DNA of 64,000 nucleotides from Lineus longissimus (Eukaryota > Nemertea > Pilidiophora > Heteronemertea > Lineidae), in NCBI RefSeq assembly GCF_910592395.1, contig NC_088313.1:14958437-15022436 (forward strand), written 5' to 3'. Of the stretch, positions 25,801 through 34,280 are shown in pieces (the first letter of the stretch is position 1; each line of letters begins with the position of its first letter). The position numbers and the translations under genes were made by a program. The notes under the pieces were generated by a model. It had not been told where the DNA came from. It saw only the letters and a program-made list of their open reading frames with translations, and searched no databases.

Positions 25801-28800
25801 TACAAGGTATTTTTAAAGTGGTCTGCATCCGCAAACTGTGAGTGATATAACGCTGAAAATGTGGGATATTGATGATAGATACATAATCTGATAGATGTTT
25901 AAGCGAAATTTTTATATCAATGCTAGTTTGGCAGTAATTCTTCAAAATATCACGAAAACGATATTCCCTCTCAATCAACTAGACTTTGATGTTTTCACCC
26001 CAAATCTTGGTTCAGTACTCAGACTGACATTGTCTTCCATGTGTCATGAAGAAAATTTGATATTTTGAGAACATGTCCAAGTTGTCATTTCGTGATATTT
26101 GGAAGAATAAATGTTTAATTAGCATTGATATCGATGTTTCGCTTTTAGCATCAAAGAGATTAGTAGCTCACCTCTGGGGAGTTTATACGATACCATGGCG
26201 TCGGTCGTCCGTCGGCGCTTTTAATGCACCCTGTTTCTTTTGGTGCACCCTGTAAAGTTTGTTTATTGATCATTGTGTCACCCCTAAAGAAAGGGCTAGA
26301 TTTAGCTTATGATGCACTTCTTCCAAACTCCTGTCTCTTTTGTCCGGTGCCTGGTGAGAAGGCAGTTTGTACCGATTATTGCACTAGCTTTGGCAACAAA
26401 CCAACCGGCTGCACCAGAAAGAGCTAAACACGGGGCTGGAACCTTCAAAATTCTGTCTACGAGGCAAGAGAGAGCATCAGCATAACACGGATAGCTTTTC
26501 ATCATTCTTTCCCCTTCATTCATGTTGTTTCAGTGCCACTGCCAGGACAAACCGATAGCGAAGAGAAAAACAAGGAGAACACTAAAGGTGACAAGAAGGT
26601 GAAACGGTCAAAGACTTTCAAGGAGATGTTATTCAGGAAAAAGTCCTTCAATAGAAAAGATAAGGAGAAAAGTTCAGGTGAGGGTTGAATCATAATCAAG
26701 GCATTTGCTAGGTTCCATAGTGAATATTGAACCGAGTCGGTCGCAAAGAACTTTGGGACAACTGTCAATTTTGGGCCAAATTAATACAGCAGTCACAGTG
26801 TCATGTTTCATGGTCATGCCTTACAAGTCACAAGCGACACATCTTTTGAAAACTTGTTCCTTCATCAGTTCACTGTGTGACTTGTGACACATGACACATA
26901 ACACATGACCTCAATGCAAACTGCCATTAACTTGACCCGTCTACTTTTCCAGTGCCTGTGTTCTGCCATAAATTTGACCTATTCTCTTTTCCAATGCCTG
27001 TGTTCTGCCATAAATTTGACCTATTCTCTTTTCCAATGCCTGTGTTCTGCCATAAATTTGACCTATTCTCTTTTCTAATGCCTGTGTTCTGCCATAAAGT
27101 TGGCCTATTCTCTTTTCCAATGCTTGTGTTCTGCCATAAAGTTGGCCTATTCTCTTTTCCCATGCCTGTGTTCTGCCATAAATTTGACCTATTCTCTTTT
27201 CCAATGCCTGTGTTCTGCCATAAAGTTGGCCTATTCTCTTTTCTAATGCCTGTGTTCTGCCATAAATTCGACCCATTCACTTTTCCAAGGCCTGTGTCCT
27301 GCCAGTAACTTGCCCCTTTCACTTTTCCAGAGGGCAAAACGAAGAGCAAGAGTAAGCTTGGTGGGTTCAGTATTCGGAAAAAGGCCAAGGACGACGACAA
27401 CAAGTCCCGTAAGTCGAGCAGTAGCGGCAGTAGTGGGAATAAGGCAGACGACGGTAAGGGTAAAGGCCAAGTGAACGTAATTCTTGGTTTCTCATCATAA
27501 AGAAAATATGACAAGTGGAATTGAGTGATGATTTTGGAAATTTTGAGTTTCGATGGTTTTGACTGTTGAGAGTTCAGAATTTCAGAAATGTTTGGGTAGA
27601 AGCATTTGACTGAGCAGAAACCAAGAATTGCTTTATTTAGTGCCGGTCAGGTAATAATGACTGTTGCAGTGTTGCTGTGATAACAGTGCTGCAGGTAACA
27701 CACGTTATGAGGAGTACCCCCCCCCCCCCCCCAAATAGAGGTCATTGGTTATTGCATGTGATTAATCTGTGGTTAGATGGCGAGGTGGGTGTGGTACGAC
27801 TAAATACTTTGTGATCTGTCGGCTATTTGGTAATGGGAGGATGATGGGGTGAACTGTTGGGTGAAAGGTTCTTGCTGTTTTGACACCAGAGGTCATCTAC
27901 TGGCATCCTCAAGACAGGTTAGGCAGCTTTACGTCAAGCATATCTTAAAGGCGTTACAAGTAACTCAGATTTTTCCTGTTTGTCAACTGAGCAAGCAAAG
28001 GAAAAGTATCACGAATTGCTTATGTTACTGTGCCTAATGATTTCCTTGCTTTTGGCAGACATACAGAGTTCTCTCAGCAGTGGCAAGAGCAGTATGTACT
28101 GGCGACAGAAGGGGAGCTTTGAGTATGGTGCCGGGACTCAGATAATGCTCGGGGACACTGCACAGCATCCGGCACTAGCCATGGTACTGGAACTGGCCAA
28201 GAAACTGCTCAATGATGATGAAACTAATGCTGTGATGAGACATATAAAACAGGTGAGTTGATGTGGAAACGGACTTTTGATAAGTCCCTGTAGATGAAGC
28301 ATAGAGTTAGATATTAGCTCGAGGTACATGTTGGGACTTGGATGATGCTCTGAGATAGGACACAGCACCAAGCACCAGCCATGGTACTGGAAATGGCTAA
28401 GAAACTGAAGAAGAAACTTAAGTTCAAGTGTTGTCACACCCTTCACGCAGGATGAGCAACAGAGCAACAAAGCTAGCAAATTATGTCACAGCAATAGTAT
28501 GGATCTTGTAAGACATGATTGAAGGAAAAGAGTCAACTGCTCCGTTGAGACGTCTCAGGTCATCAATGGCTTGAGCAAGTGATGATAATGAATGATTTCA
28601 TTGGTTTCTTTTCCAGTATCACGATACGGAAAATGTCGAAGCGCTGGTCGCACCACTCATGGCCATTCTTGACAAACCGGAGAAGATGTTGTTGCTTAGA
28701 GAGATAAGGTGTGTAGACTTAGAAAGCATTTTTCACAAGTTGACCATGACTTTGGTAAATTTTCCCCTATTTCTCAATGGGGCCCTTCCTTTCTCAGTCT

Positions 28801-31800
28801 TGGATTCACCTCTGGAGTGTTCAGTGCAATAATGCTTAAACTTTGCTTCAGTATAATAAGGCTTTTAAACATGGATTCAAATACGCCAAGGTTTTAACTT
28901 TTCAAGGGATGTCATCAGCCCAACAGACCTCGGGCGGTTCGACAGCATGGTGTCCCACCAAGAGATGCGGGCCTATGAAGAACTTGCTGCAAGGATGTCA
29001 GAACTTTCAGCTGTTATCATGAGCCGGGGAAAACCAGATTACGGGCCACCCAGAAAAACATTAATGGCATCAATACCAGGTGAGCTAGAGGCGTATTTGT
29101 AACGCATAGTCTAGTCGAGACAAGACCACTAATGAATATTCATAGCCGGTTGGAGGGTCGAGGCCTATCAATTAGACGAGTGCATGTTTTTAACTCTCGA
29201 GTACATATTTGGAGAGGTATTGAAAAAATATTTGTTGTGGCAAGTCTACAGATATAAAGAAATTATTTGATGAAAAAATTAATTTCGAATTTTGCTAATT
29301 GGGTAATAGGGGGCGTGTTTTGAGTTTTTTCTGCCAGTTGGCTGAAAAGAGTGGAAATATCAAAGTCTGTCTAATTTGTCGATTATCAAAAAATTTCCGT
29401 GGTCAATCACCAGTTTATTTTTCACCATTTACTTGCCCGACTGTCCGGAATAACATAATCTAAATTTCAGATTCACAACCCCACGCATTATTTGATGCGT
29501 CGCGGTCAAACATTGACAATTTAACTGCTAAAAGGCTTAAAAAATCAATTGTGGTCTTGTCTCAGTCTAAACCATTTTAGGATGTTGGGGATTAAAAGCA
29601 CCTGTGCTGATATCTAACAGCCTTGGAAGGAACTGAAATTTACTGCTAACAGAGGCAATGTAATGTTGTGGTCATAGCCCCTGTCAGGGGATGGTTATTT
29701 TAGTCGACACGTAGCATTTTTTGGGTCAGGTTTGGCATAAATTCAGCATTGACTATTAAGCTACTAGTTTCTTCAACTCCTTATTCTGTCAACTTCAGAC
29801 CACCGCGGCAACTTCCATCTCAAGACGCAACAAGAATTCGAAAAAGCCCAAGAACGACGCCAAGAACTAGAGCGTAAGCAACGGGAACTCTCGCAGAAAT
29901 TCCGGCGGGAAAAACTAAGCGATTCGAGCGAGCACCTTCCGTTCCCAAACCTCTACGCAAAAGAGGACGCGTTGAATCTTCCGATCGATAATTTGAAAAT
30001 CACCGACCCCCAACAGGAATTCGAAGATGGCGTCCAGGTTGACAATAATCACGATGACGACGAGCCTCTTTACGCTGTCATCGACTACCGGAAGAAAAAG
30101 CGTAGCATGAGTCTGAATGATGATTCTCTCCGCTTGTCTTTGAGGGGGGAAGATGGGATGGATGGGCTTGACGGTCTGGATGATTTGGCCAAAACCTGGA
30201 CCGAGCCACTGATGGCTAGCACGCCTGGACAACCTGTGTCGCCCCCAAAAAGTATACTGTGAGTTGATGTTGCGATGATTTATATTGAAGGCCAACGATA
30301 GGCAGGGGCAGGGCCAAAAGGGGTCTCTCCTTATCTCACAGTACATCAAGCTTTATATGTTTTTGATATAAGTCGCCGAAGACTACCAATTTGATCCCCT
30401 TACTCCTGCCTATAGTTCACTTTTATGTTGATGACTACTTAATCAGTTGATTTGTCAGTAATTGTAGTTTATATTTCTCTTTTTCATCTTCTTGCCGCTG
30501 CATAGCAATAGGATTTGATTGCTAAATAACCTATCATAATCCATTTCATTTACTGGTTATGACTTTAACAATTATTGTTTCCCGTCCTTTTCTCACAACG
30601 ACCATAAAAATTCTAAATTCCATTTACACTCATAGCACTGAAGTTGATTATCAAACCCTAATTATAAGCTGACTCATCCTCTCCATTAGTTCAATTAACC
30701 ATAACATAACTCACCCTTATAACCTACACTCACGAATTCCAGAAAAATTGAGCGCAGCAATCTCCGGAAAAGTTTAAACTGGGACAATAGTACAATATCC
30801 GACCCTGAGGATGCTGGGGAAAGTTCGGGGACGGAATCCCGGACACTGGAAACAGTCCCAGAATCACATGAAGAAGACGACGTGGACAAATCACCGTCAA
30901 GGAGTGCGGGAAGACGCCCTGTCACGCCACCTGTAATGCCGAAAATGAAAACATTTGAATTTACGTTAGAAGACAGTGGGCTGTCCCTGAGTACTCTCGC
31001 TGTGAGCGCAGAACTTTCAAAATCTGATTCGCATTTGGATGTGAGCAGTTCCGAGAATGATTATGAGGATTTGAACGCGTTCAGGATGTTGGGGAAGAAA
31101 CCTCACGTGGCTGGGTATGACTTGGAGACTAGAACTTTACACAATGTGAGAAGTTTAGAGCAGAATGGTGTCGATTTGGAAGAAGATAGTGTGGCCCTTG
31201 TTAGTGTGATGAAAAAAGATGAGGAGATTATTTATGATTCTGTTCCCGGGACTGGGTATAATAAGAATATCAGACAACCGTCGAAATTTACACGGCCAGT
31301 TTTTCATGCACCGCCACCACCGATGTCCCCTCCGCCACCTTTAACAACGTCACCACCACCTCCGCCTCCATTGCCGAAGATGCCGCCTCCGCCTCCGCCT
31401 CCATTGCCGAAGATGCCGCCTCCTTCTCTGGTGCCACCTAACGTGCAGTCGTCTAATCATGTCACCGCCGATGTCAGTCGGGACGCGATGATAACGGTGG
31501 AACTTGCGAAGAATCTCGCATCACTTGGTAAGTGGTCCTGCTAACTGTCCAAAACAGGAGTATACTGGGACCGACCTGGAATCGAGGTGACATGCACTGA
31601 TGTTTCCACTGTGCCAATCCAACAGCCTGACGTGAAGTCAGAATCATCAAAGGCTAACATCATAAGTCAGCCATTTTGTTACCCCATTACAGAGCTCCGC
31701 CACAAGAGATGCTGATCTTGAAAGACGCGAATTGCTTTTGTTTGTGGAAGGCTTTCTCAAAGGACGAAGGCTAGCTCAATAGTGACATGTTAACTGATAT

Positions 31801-32682
31801 ATCGTAACATTCTAATACAAAGTTTTCAAAACTAATCACACCTGTTCCCTGTTCACTTTACAAAAGAAAACCAACACTAATATTTTTGGGGATAAAGATC
31901 ATGTAACACAGCTGACATTGTCACATTGTCATTGCAAATCAATGTACCAATTTTTCATGTCAAATGTCTGTCATAGCTATACAAGAATCTAAAATTTCCT
32001 GGGTAAAAGTAAGGATACGTTTAAACTGGAGTGACCCCTTGTTTTTGTGCATCTTTTTAGGCATCAGTATATCTGGCGGTTCTGACAGTGACAAGCAACC
32101 CGATGTCCGGGTGGAGAAAGTGTTTCCCCACGGAGCAGCCAGAGAAGACGAGAGAATAAAGGTCAGGTGATGTGAATCCTCTGTCATAAACTCAGGCTTT
32201 ACTGAGACCAATAGGCCTACTCCTTTGAGGACTTCAAATCAAGGTGTTGGAACTACATTTCCTGATTTTGTATCTGCGTGAAAGTGGCCCTCACTCTCTG
32301 TGCCGCTCCCTCTATCTCAGACTCCTGAACTGCCCTTCCCCCACTGCATGTGCATGAATGAGAACTCTTGGTAGAGCAGTCACTGGACCAACATTACAAG
32401 GCTCTGTGGTTCCTATCCTGGCCATGGCAATTTGATTTTTCGGTACTTGTTTCATTCTTTCTTGATAAGAGCAAGCATAAGCAACTTCTTATCATCAATG
32501 TCGTAGCTTTTTCTGGACTTTTTGACATCTTCTCTCTCTCTCCCCTCCAGGCTGGTATGCAGATCATCTCCGTCGATGACGAGGTACTTACTGAGGCAAC
32601 GCATCATGAAGCTGTCGACCTCATACGGAGGGCCTACAACAATAAAAAAACCTCCAAGATGACGCTAGTTCTTCTTCCATAG
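16451..32682 (+). CDS. WHRN: Whirlin/Dyschronic-type PDZ scaffold, complete, 18 coding exons, 1,356 aa
   Basis: A multi-PDZ scaffold of the whirlin/harmonin family. Coding exons: 16451-16829, 19217-19381, 20054-20228, 21050-21244, 21685-21832, 22397-22475, 23019-23069, 23434-23475, 24193-24825, 26534-26677, 27331-27453, 28059-28252, 28617-28708, 28907-29079, 29799-30258, 30743-31527, 32061-32161, 32551-32682. All junctions are GT-AG and phases match throughout (4,071 nt). Domain order: harmonin-homology domain HHD1 (about 8-85), PDZ1 (143-226), PDZ2 (274-354), a long linker, HHD2 (748-825), a charged helix (about 875-905), polyproline (1207-1247) and PDZ3 (1266-1356). That order is diagnostic of whirlin. 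Vertebrate whirlin organises stereocilia tips and Usher complexes; fly Dysc regulates the Slowpoke channel. At 1,356 aa it is longer than human whirlin (907 aa), mostly in the linkers. Orthology to WHRN/dysc is inferred from architecture. Confidence 0.93.
16830..18718. other. WHRN intron 1, left part
   Basis: No exon or named element seen; AT-rich non-coding DNA. The intron continues past the fold-back element to 19216. Confidence 0.5.
18719..18953. repeat. Fold-back element, two 106-bp arms and a 23-bp loop
   Basis: The left arm (18719-18824) is a near-perfect reverse complement of the right arm (18848-18953), with only scattered mismatches; the loop is 18825-18847. Outer ends are CAGATATGTGAC and GTCACATATCTG. 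It is a hairpin-type MITE inside whirlin intron 1. No transposase frame and no clear target duplication. The transcribed RNA would fold into a long hairpin. Confidence 0.92.
19217..19381 (+). CDS. WHRN: WHRN-like coding exon 2: PDZ1 first half
   Basis: Carries the PDZ1 carboxylate-binding loop ELGLSIRGG (155-163) and the following strand HGLGIYVSDVEEGSLA. Symmetric phase 1-1, 165 nt. Confidence 0.93.
19456..19510 (+). pseudogene. Decayed duplicate of part of exon 2 in intron 2
   Basis: Starting about 75 bp downstream of exon 2, the intron repeats its GGGGGAAG..CA.GGCCT and CAGTGATG.GGAGGAGGG segments in the same order with about one in five bases changed and a one-base gap. The frame is lost and no splice sites flank it. 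It looks like a dead local exon duplication covering the PDZ1 loop. Confidence 0.6.
19511..20053. other. WHRN intron 2, remainder
   Basis: No further feature supported; acceptor ACAACTTTTACAG ends it. Confidence 0.5.
20054..20228 (+). CDS. WHRN: WHRN-like coding exon 3: PDZ1 second half
   Basis: Encodes HAGLEMGDNIVEVNNVSF, the classical PDZ helix/strand GD-I-x-VN block, then SSAIKVF and RLRIVIRRTGK. Phases 1 and 2. Confidence 0.93.
20229..21049. other. WHRN intron 3
   Basis: Non-coding, no element recognised. Confidence 0.5.
21050..21244 (+). CDS. WHRN: WHRN-like coding exon 4: PDZ2 first half
   Basis: A short linker and then PDZ2 with carboxylate loop FLGFNIRGG (286-294) and YGLGVYVSK. 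Phase 2 at both ends. Confidence 0.93.
21245..21684. other. WHRN intron 4
   Basis: Non-coding; nothing further supported. Confidence 0.5.
21685..21832 (+). CDS. WHRN: WHRN-like coding exon 5: PDZ2 second half
   Basis: Encodes IDEGGLAQQKGILMGDQIVD and VNGQSFEDISHTDAV, ending LMLTVR at residue 354. The donor AGG|GTAGGT leaves phase 0. Confidence 0.93.
21872..22011. repeat. 35-bp tandem repeat, four copies, WHRN intron 5
   Basis: TAGCTCTGGTAGAGATAACT followed by ATAACCCGTCTTAGT recurs every 35 bp (starts 21872, 21907, 21942 and on). Copies are almost identical, so the array is recent. It starts 40 bp after the exon 5 donor. Confidence 0.93.
22012..22396. other. WHRN intron 5, remainder
   Basis: Non-coding; nothing further supported. 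Confidence 0.45.
22397..22475 (+). CDS. WHRN: WHRN-like coding exon 6
   Basis: Encodes EVGRYPLYKMMYAEYNWVEG and EMLKRQ, the conserved stretch right after PDZ2. Phase 0 to phase 1, 79 nt. Confidence 0.88.
22535..22785 (-). mobile_element. tRNA-derived SINE in WHRN intron 6
   Basis: Read on the minus strand, the head begins near 22783 and shows a pol III A box (TAGCCTAGTGGTTAAC, 22770-22755) and B box (GGCCCGGGTTCTATCCC, 22733-22717) at tRNA spacing. A body follows with a GAATGAGACTTAAAACTGAG block and a pyrimidine/purine tail. The head is tRNA-like, but the cloverleaf is not perfect. The 3' limit is estimated. Confidence 0.72.
23019..23069 (+). CDS. WHRN: WHRN-like coding exon 7 (51 nt, phase 1-1)
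   Basis: Mini-exon encoding a very basic stretch, NQAKYNQKNRQRYAKS. Acceptor TTTCCCTCAAG, donor CTG|GTATGT. Its length is a multiple of three with equal phases, so it can be skipped without a frameshift. Confidence 0.8.
23070..23433. other. WHRN intron 7
   Basis: A weak A-box-like GGCCTAGTGGTAGAATG occurs near 23117, but no matching B box, so it is not called. Otherwise nothing seen. Confidence 0.4.
23434..23475 (+). CDS. WHRN: WHRN-like coding exon 8 (42 nt, phase 1-1)
   Basis: Mini-exon encoding ITGKKRYQPKFRK, again strongly basic. The donor AAAG|GTTTGT is weaker than the others, consistent with an optional exon. It continues the frame exactly. Confidence 0.75.
23639..23774. repeat. 33-35 bp tandem repeat, four copies, WHRN intron 8
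   Basis: TTTTGTATAGATGAAATGAA followed by ATACATTGGAACC is repeated four times with minor changes. Confidence 0.92.
23775..24192. other. WHRN intron 8, remainder
   Basis: Non-coding. An ATG-led frame runs from here into exon 9 on the plus strand but in another frame; it is not used. Confidence 0.45.
24193..24825 (+). CDS. WHRN: WHRN-like coding exon 9: long disordered linker (633 nt, phase 1-1)
   Basis: Encodes 211 residues rich in Ser, Asn, Thr, Pro and acidic residues, with basic clusters RKRSHSID and VVRRRSSTDVN that look like kinase-type RRxS sites. There is no folded domain. Splice sites are TTTTTCCAG and AAAG|GTTAGT. Confidence 0.9.
24945..25045 (-). repeat. Possible tRNA-like/SINE remnant
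   Basis: On minus, GGCTGTTGGTTCAAGACCCG is a good pol III B-box-like segment. The A box is poor. It could be a degraded SINE head; weak evidence. Confidence 0.3.
25383..26165. repeat. Three copies of one element, two direct and one inverted, WHRN intron 9
   Basis: A block with TTTGGAAGAATAAATG and TGATATCGAT.TTTCGCTTTAG appears at 25383-25475 (+) and 26079-26160 (+). Its complement, with AAGCGAAATTTTTATATCAA and TCTTCAAAATATCACGA, lies at about 25860-25965 (-). An old dispersed fold-back family, all non-coding. Confidence 0.65.
26534..26677 (+). CDS. WHRN: WHRN-like coding exon 10 (144 nt, phase 1-1)
   Basis: Encodes a lysine-rich segment, KGDKKVKRSKTFKEMLFRKK, then SFNRKDKEKSS. Strong positive charge suggests binding to acidic partners or membranes, or a nuclear signal. 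Acceptor TTGTTTCAG, donor TCAG|GTGAGG. Confidence 0.88.
26941..27330 (+). repeat. 42-bp tandem array, about nine copies, ending at the exon 11 acceptor
   Basis: TGCCTGTGTTCTGCCATAAA followed by TTTGACCTATTCTCTTTTCCAA repeats every 42 bp (26953, 26995 and on). Each unit ends in a polypyrimidine tract, and the last diverged copy runs directly into the real acceptor (ACTTTTCCAG at 27321-27330). The first unit has its own TTTTCCAG ending at 26952. Because 42 is a multiple of three, the array is open on both strands; those frames are artefacts. Confidence 0.93.
27331..27453 (+). CDS. WHRN: WHRN-like coding exon 11 (123 nt, phase 1-1)
   Basis: Encodes GKTKSKSKLGGFSIRKKAKD, then DDNKSRKSSSSGSSGNKADD: lysine- and serine-rich, low complexity. 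The donor GACG|GTAAGG fits. Confidence 0.87.
27454..28058. other. WHRN intron 11 with a poly-C run
   Basis: An uninterrupted run of 16 C lies at 27717-27732. No other feature supported. Confidence 0.6.
28059..28252 (+). CDS. WHRN: WHRN-like coding exon 12: start of HHD2
   Basis: Encodes residues 712-776. PALAMVLELAKKLLNDDETN and AVMRHIKQ form the first helices of the second harmonin-homology domain, matching the HHD1 pattern at exon 1. Phase 1 in, phase 0 out. Confidence 0.92.
28331..28420 (+). pseudogene. Decayed duplicate of exon 12 in intron 12
   Basis: About 80 bp after exon 12, the intron repeats its second half without gaps over 25 codons; 60 of 75 bases match by my count. The best block is GCCATGGTACTGGAA. 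The copy has a TGA where exon 12 has GGG (within ATGCTC-TGA), so it is dead as an HHD2 exon. It is a relic of local exon duplication. Confidence 0.8.
28617..28708 (+). CDS. WHRN: WHRN-like coding exon 13: HHD2 middle
   Basis: Encodes HDTENVEALVAPLMAILDKP and EKMLLLREIR. LDKPEKMLLLREIR parallels LDTPEKKDLLHEIR of HHD1, direct evidence that the two HHDs are related. Phase 0 to 2. Confidence 0.92.
28709..28906. other. WHRN intron 13
   Basis: Short intron, nothing else seen. The acceptor is AACTTTTCAAG. Confidence 0.5.
28907..29079 (+). CDS. WHRN: WHRN-like coding exon 14: HHD2 end
   Basis: Encodes DVISPTDLGRFDSMVSHQEM, the HHD closing helix (compare LIPLSHLQEFDSV in HHD1), then a short helix and the basic PPRKTLMASIP. 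Confidence 0.92.
29080..29798. other. WHRN intron 14
   Basis: Non-coding, AT-rich, no repeat recognised. Confidence 0.5.
29799..30258 (+). CDS. WHRN: WHRN-like coding exon 15: charged helix and acidic region
   Basis: Opens with a likely coiled-coil or single helix (EFEKAQERRQELERKQREL), then an acidic stretch around NNHDDDEPLYAVIDYRKKK. The YAVIDY element resembles a tyrosine-phosphorylation site; that reading is inference. Donor ACT|GTGAGT, phase 2. Confidence 0.9.
30259..30742. other. WHRN intron 15
   Basis: Non-coding; acceptor CACGAATTCCAG. Confidence 0.5.
30743..31527 (+). CDS. WHRN: WHRN-like coding exon 16: disordered, polyproline, PDZ3 start
   Basis: The largest exon (785 nt). It contains an acidic Ser-rich region and then a proline-rich block at 31309-31430 with repeats such as PPPPPPLPKM, the kind of site that binds profilin, EVH1 or SH3 domains. 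It ends with AMITVELAKNLASLG, the first strand of PDZ3. Phase 2 to 1. Confidence 0.92.
31528..32060. other. WHRN intron 16
   Basis: Non-coding; acceptor GCATCTTTTTAG. Confidence 0.5.
32061..32161 (+). CDS. WHRN: WHRN-like coding exon 17: PDZ3 middle
   Basis: Encodes the PDZ3 loop LGISISGG (its L and split G start in exon 16) and VRVEKVFPHGAAREDERIK. The GT at 32162 gives the phase 0 exit needed by the last exon. Confidence 0.92.
32162..32550. other. WHRN intron 17
   Basis: Non-coding; ends in a long CT-rich tract, TCTCTCTCTCCCCTCCAG. Confidence 0.5.
32551..32682 (+). CDS. WHRN: WHRN-like coding exon 18: PDZ3 end and stop
   Basis: Encodes AGMQIISVDDEVLTEATHHE, then AVDLIRRAY and LVLLP before TAG. 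PDZ3 therefore sits at the extreme C terminus, as in whirlin. Confidence 0.93.
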   Translation, partial: AGMQIISVDDEVLTEATHHEAVDLIRRAYNNKKTSKMTLVLLP

Positions 32683-34040
32683 AATAGTGGACACGCTACG
32701 TCATAAACACAAGAGGACTGTTTTCCTCCAAAGAGAGACAAATGATAAATTTGTGGTTGTCCATAAACAGTGGCTGCATCATTCAGAATAGATATCTATT
32801 TCGGTATATGTGCTGCAAGGGATGGTACTTTTGACCTCAACTGTATTTTGTATCACAAAATAGATGATAGTGACTGCTGATCTCTGATTTCACCAAAGCA
32901 AACTATTGTGTTCAGCTCTTTATATGCATTTAAATAGGAATGCGCAACAGTCTATGTTGTATTTTAATTAGTGACCATAACAGTCTAAACCAGACTTTTG
33001 TTTTTCATGTGAAGATGTAAAAGTTTCCATCACCAGCACAAAGATAATTAATCTTCTTTATATCTAATGGAAACCTGCAAAATTCAACACATTTCAATGG
33101 ATAGATTGGACTGGACGTTTGCTGAATTGAGGTGCAATATTATATTATTTGATATGTATGATACATGTACATTGTTTTACCAAGCAAAGTACATTTTGTA
33201 GTTTGCAGGTTTTGCAAAGGATGTAGGTGATAATTAGGAGGTAATTTTAGCTTGCAATCACCTCAATATTTAGTAAAGCTGGCAATGAGAAGGCAGAATT
33301 TTGCTTCAGCTGTGCAGTGGGGCCAAGGGCAGTTCTAGGAATTGGAGATAGAGGAGTGCCACAGAGATTGAGGTGAGCGCCCTGGTGCCAGTGAGTTTTA
33401 CGTCAATTTCTCAAAATGTGGGGTCGATTTCAGAGAATGAGGGGAGGGATGAAATATTTTAAACAATTTCATGCTAAATTTGACATTGTTCCTCTTTGTG
33501 TAGATAGCTTGCACAGAATTAATTAGCTTATTATTTTCATGTTCCACTTTGTGTAGATAGCTTGTATATAGTTGATCAGCATATTTCTTTTAGGATGGGA
33601 AGTCGTTTTACATGTTGAACAACCAGTTAAATTTCAGTGGTAGGACATTCTGAAAACGCAGCAAGCTCTTAGTTCTGTACATTAAATCCAGGTGTCACCT
33701 TGCTTGTTTCAACTTAAGAAGATCTTGTTACCTCGGGACCAGCACTTGAATGATGTGATACATCAAAATGAAGACTTTGGTGCACCTCCAAGAAAAAGAA
33801 TGACTTGAATTATTCAGCAATCAGATGTCAATTAGTCAGTTCAGAGTCAACACCAATACTTCCGGTCCTTCGGACTCTGCCTTGGCAAATTCTCTCCTTC
33901 AAACACCATCTCTGTTTTGCTGAAGTCACAATGTCAACAGTTGCTACATTAGTCTGTTTTACAAGGCAGCAAGAGAAGTGAATGTAAAACCCTTGGTAAT
34001 CTCTTTCAGATCTCAATAAAGACTTGTTTCAACTGTTTTT
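32683..34040 (+). other. 3' UTR of the whirlin-like gene
   Basis: No coding signal. It extends to the AATAAA at 34015-34020 and a GU-rich tract (GACTTGTTTCAACTGTTTTT) just after it, a normal polyadenylation layout. The exact cleavage site is inferred. Confidence 0.55.
34015..34020 (+). terminator. Polyadenylation signal AATAAA
   Basis: The first canonical hexamer I found after the whirlin stop, followed within 40 bp by T/GT-rich sequence. A second AATAAA at 34447-34452 could serve a longer form. Confidence 0.55.
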
Positions 34041-34124
34041 ATATTTCCAACAACTTTGAAATGACGCCTACAAAGGTATTTGAACTGAGGAGTTTGTATT
34101 GGTTTCTAGTGTTTATGATACATA

Positions 34125-34280
34125 TTTCCTGGTGTGGAGCATCTGGCTTCATTCCTGGTGTGGTGGCTACTTGTGTAAAGAGTCTGTTTTCATTCCTGGT
34201 GTGGTAACAGAATCTCTCTTTATTCCTGGTGTGGTGAAAGAATCCGTCTTCATTGTGACAACATTATGTCTTCATTCCTA
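34125..34280. repeat. Imperfect tandem repeat, about 36-bp unit
   Basis: TTCATTCCTGGTGTGGT recurs about four times with variable spacers in DNA just past the whirlin polyadenylation signal. Confidence 0.8.

Larger units (their letters stand above)
24826..26533. other. WHRN intron 9
   Basis: 1.7 kb without a coding exon. It holds the tRNA-like remnant near 24.95-25.05 kb and the inverted copies at 25.38-26.17 kb described separately. Confidence 0.5.

Noticed and set aside
26927-27514. Frames of 195 and 111 codons on minus and 118 on plus
   Set aside because: Products of the 42-bp array in whirlin intron 10; the period is divisible by three, so they stay open by chance.
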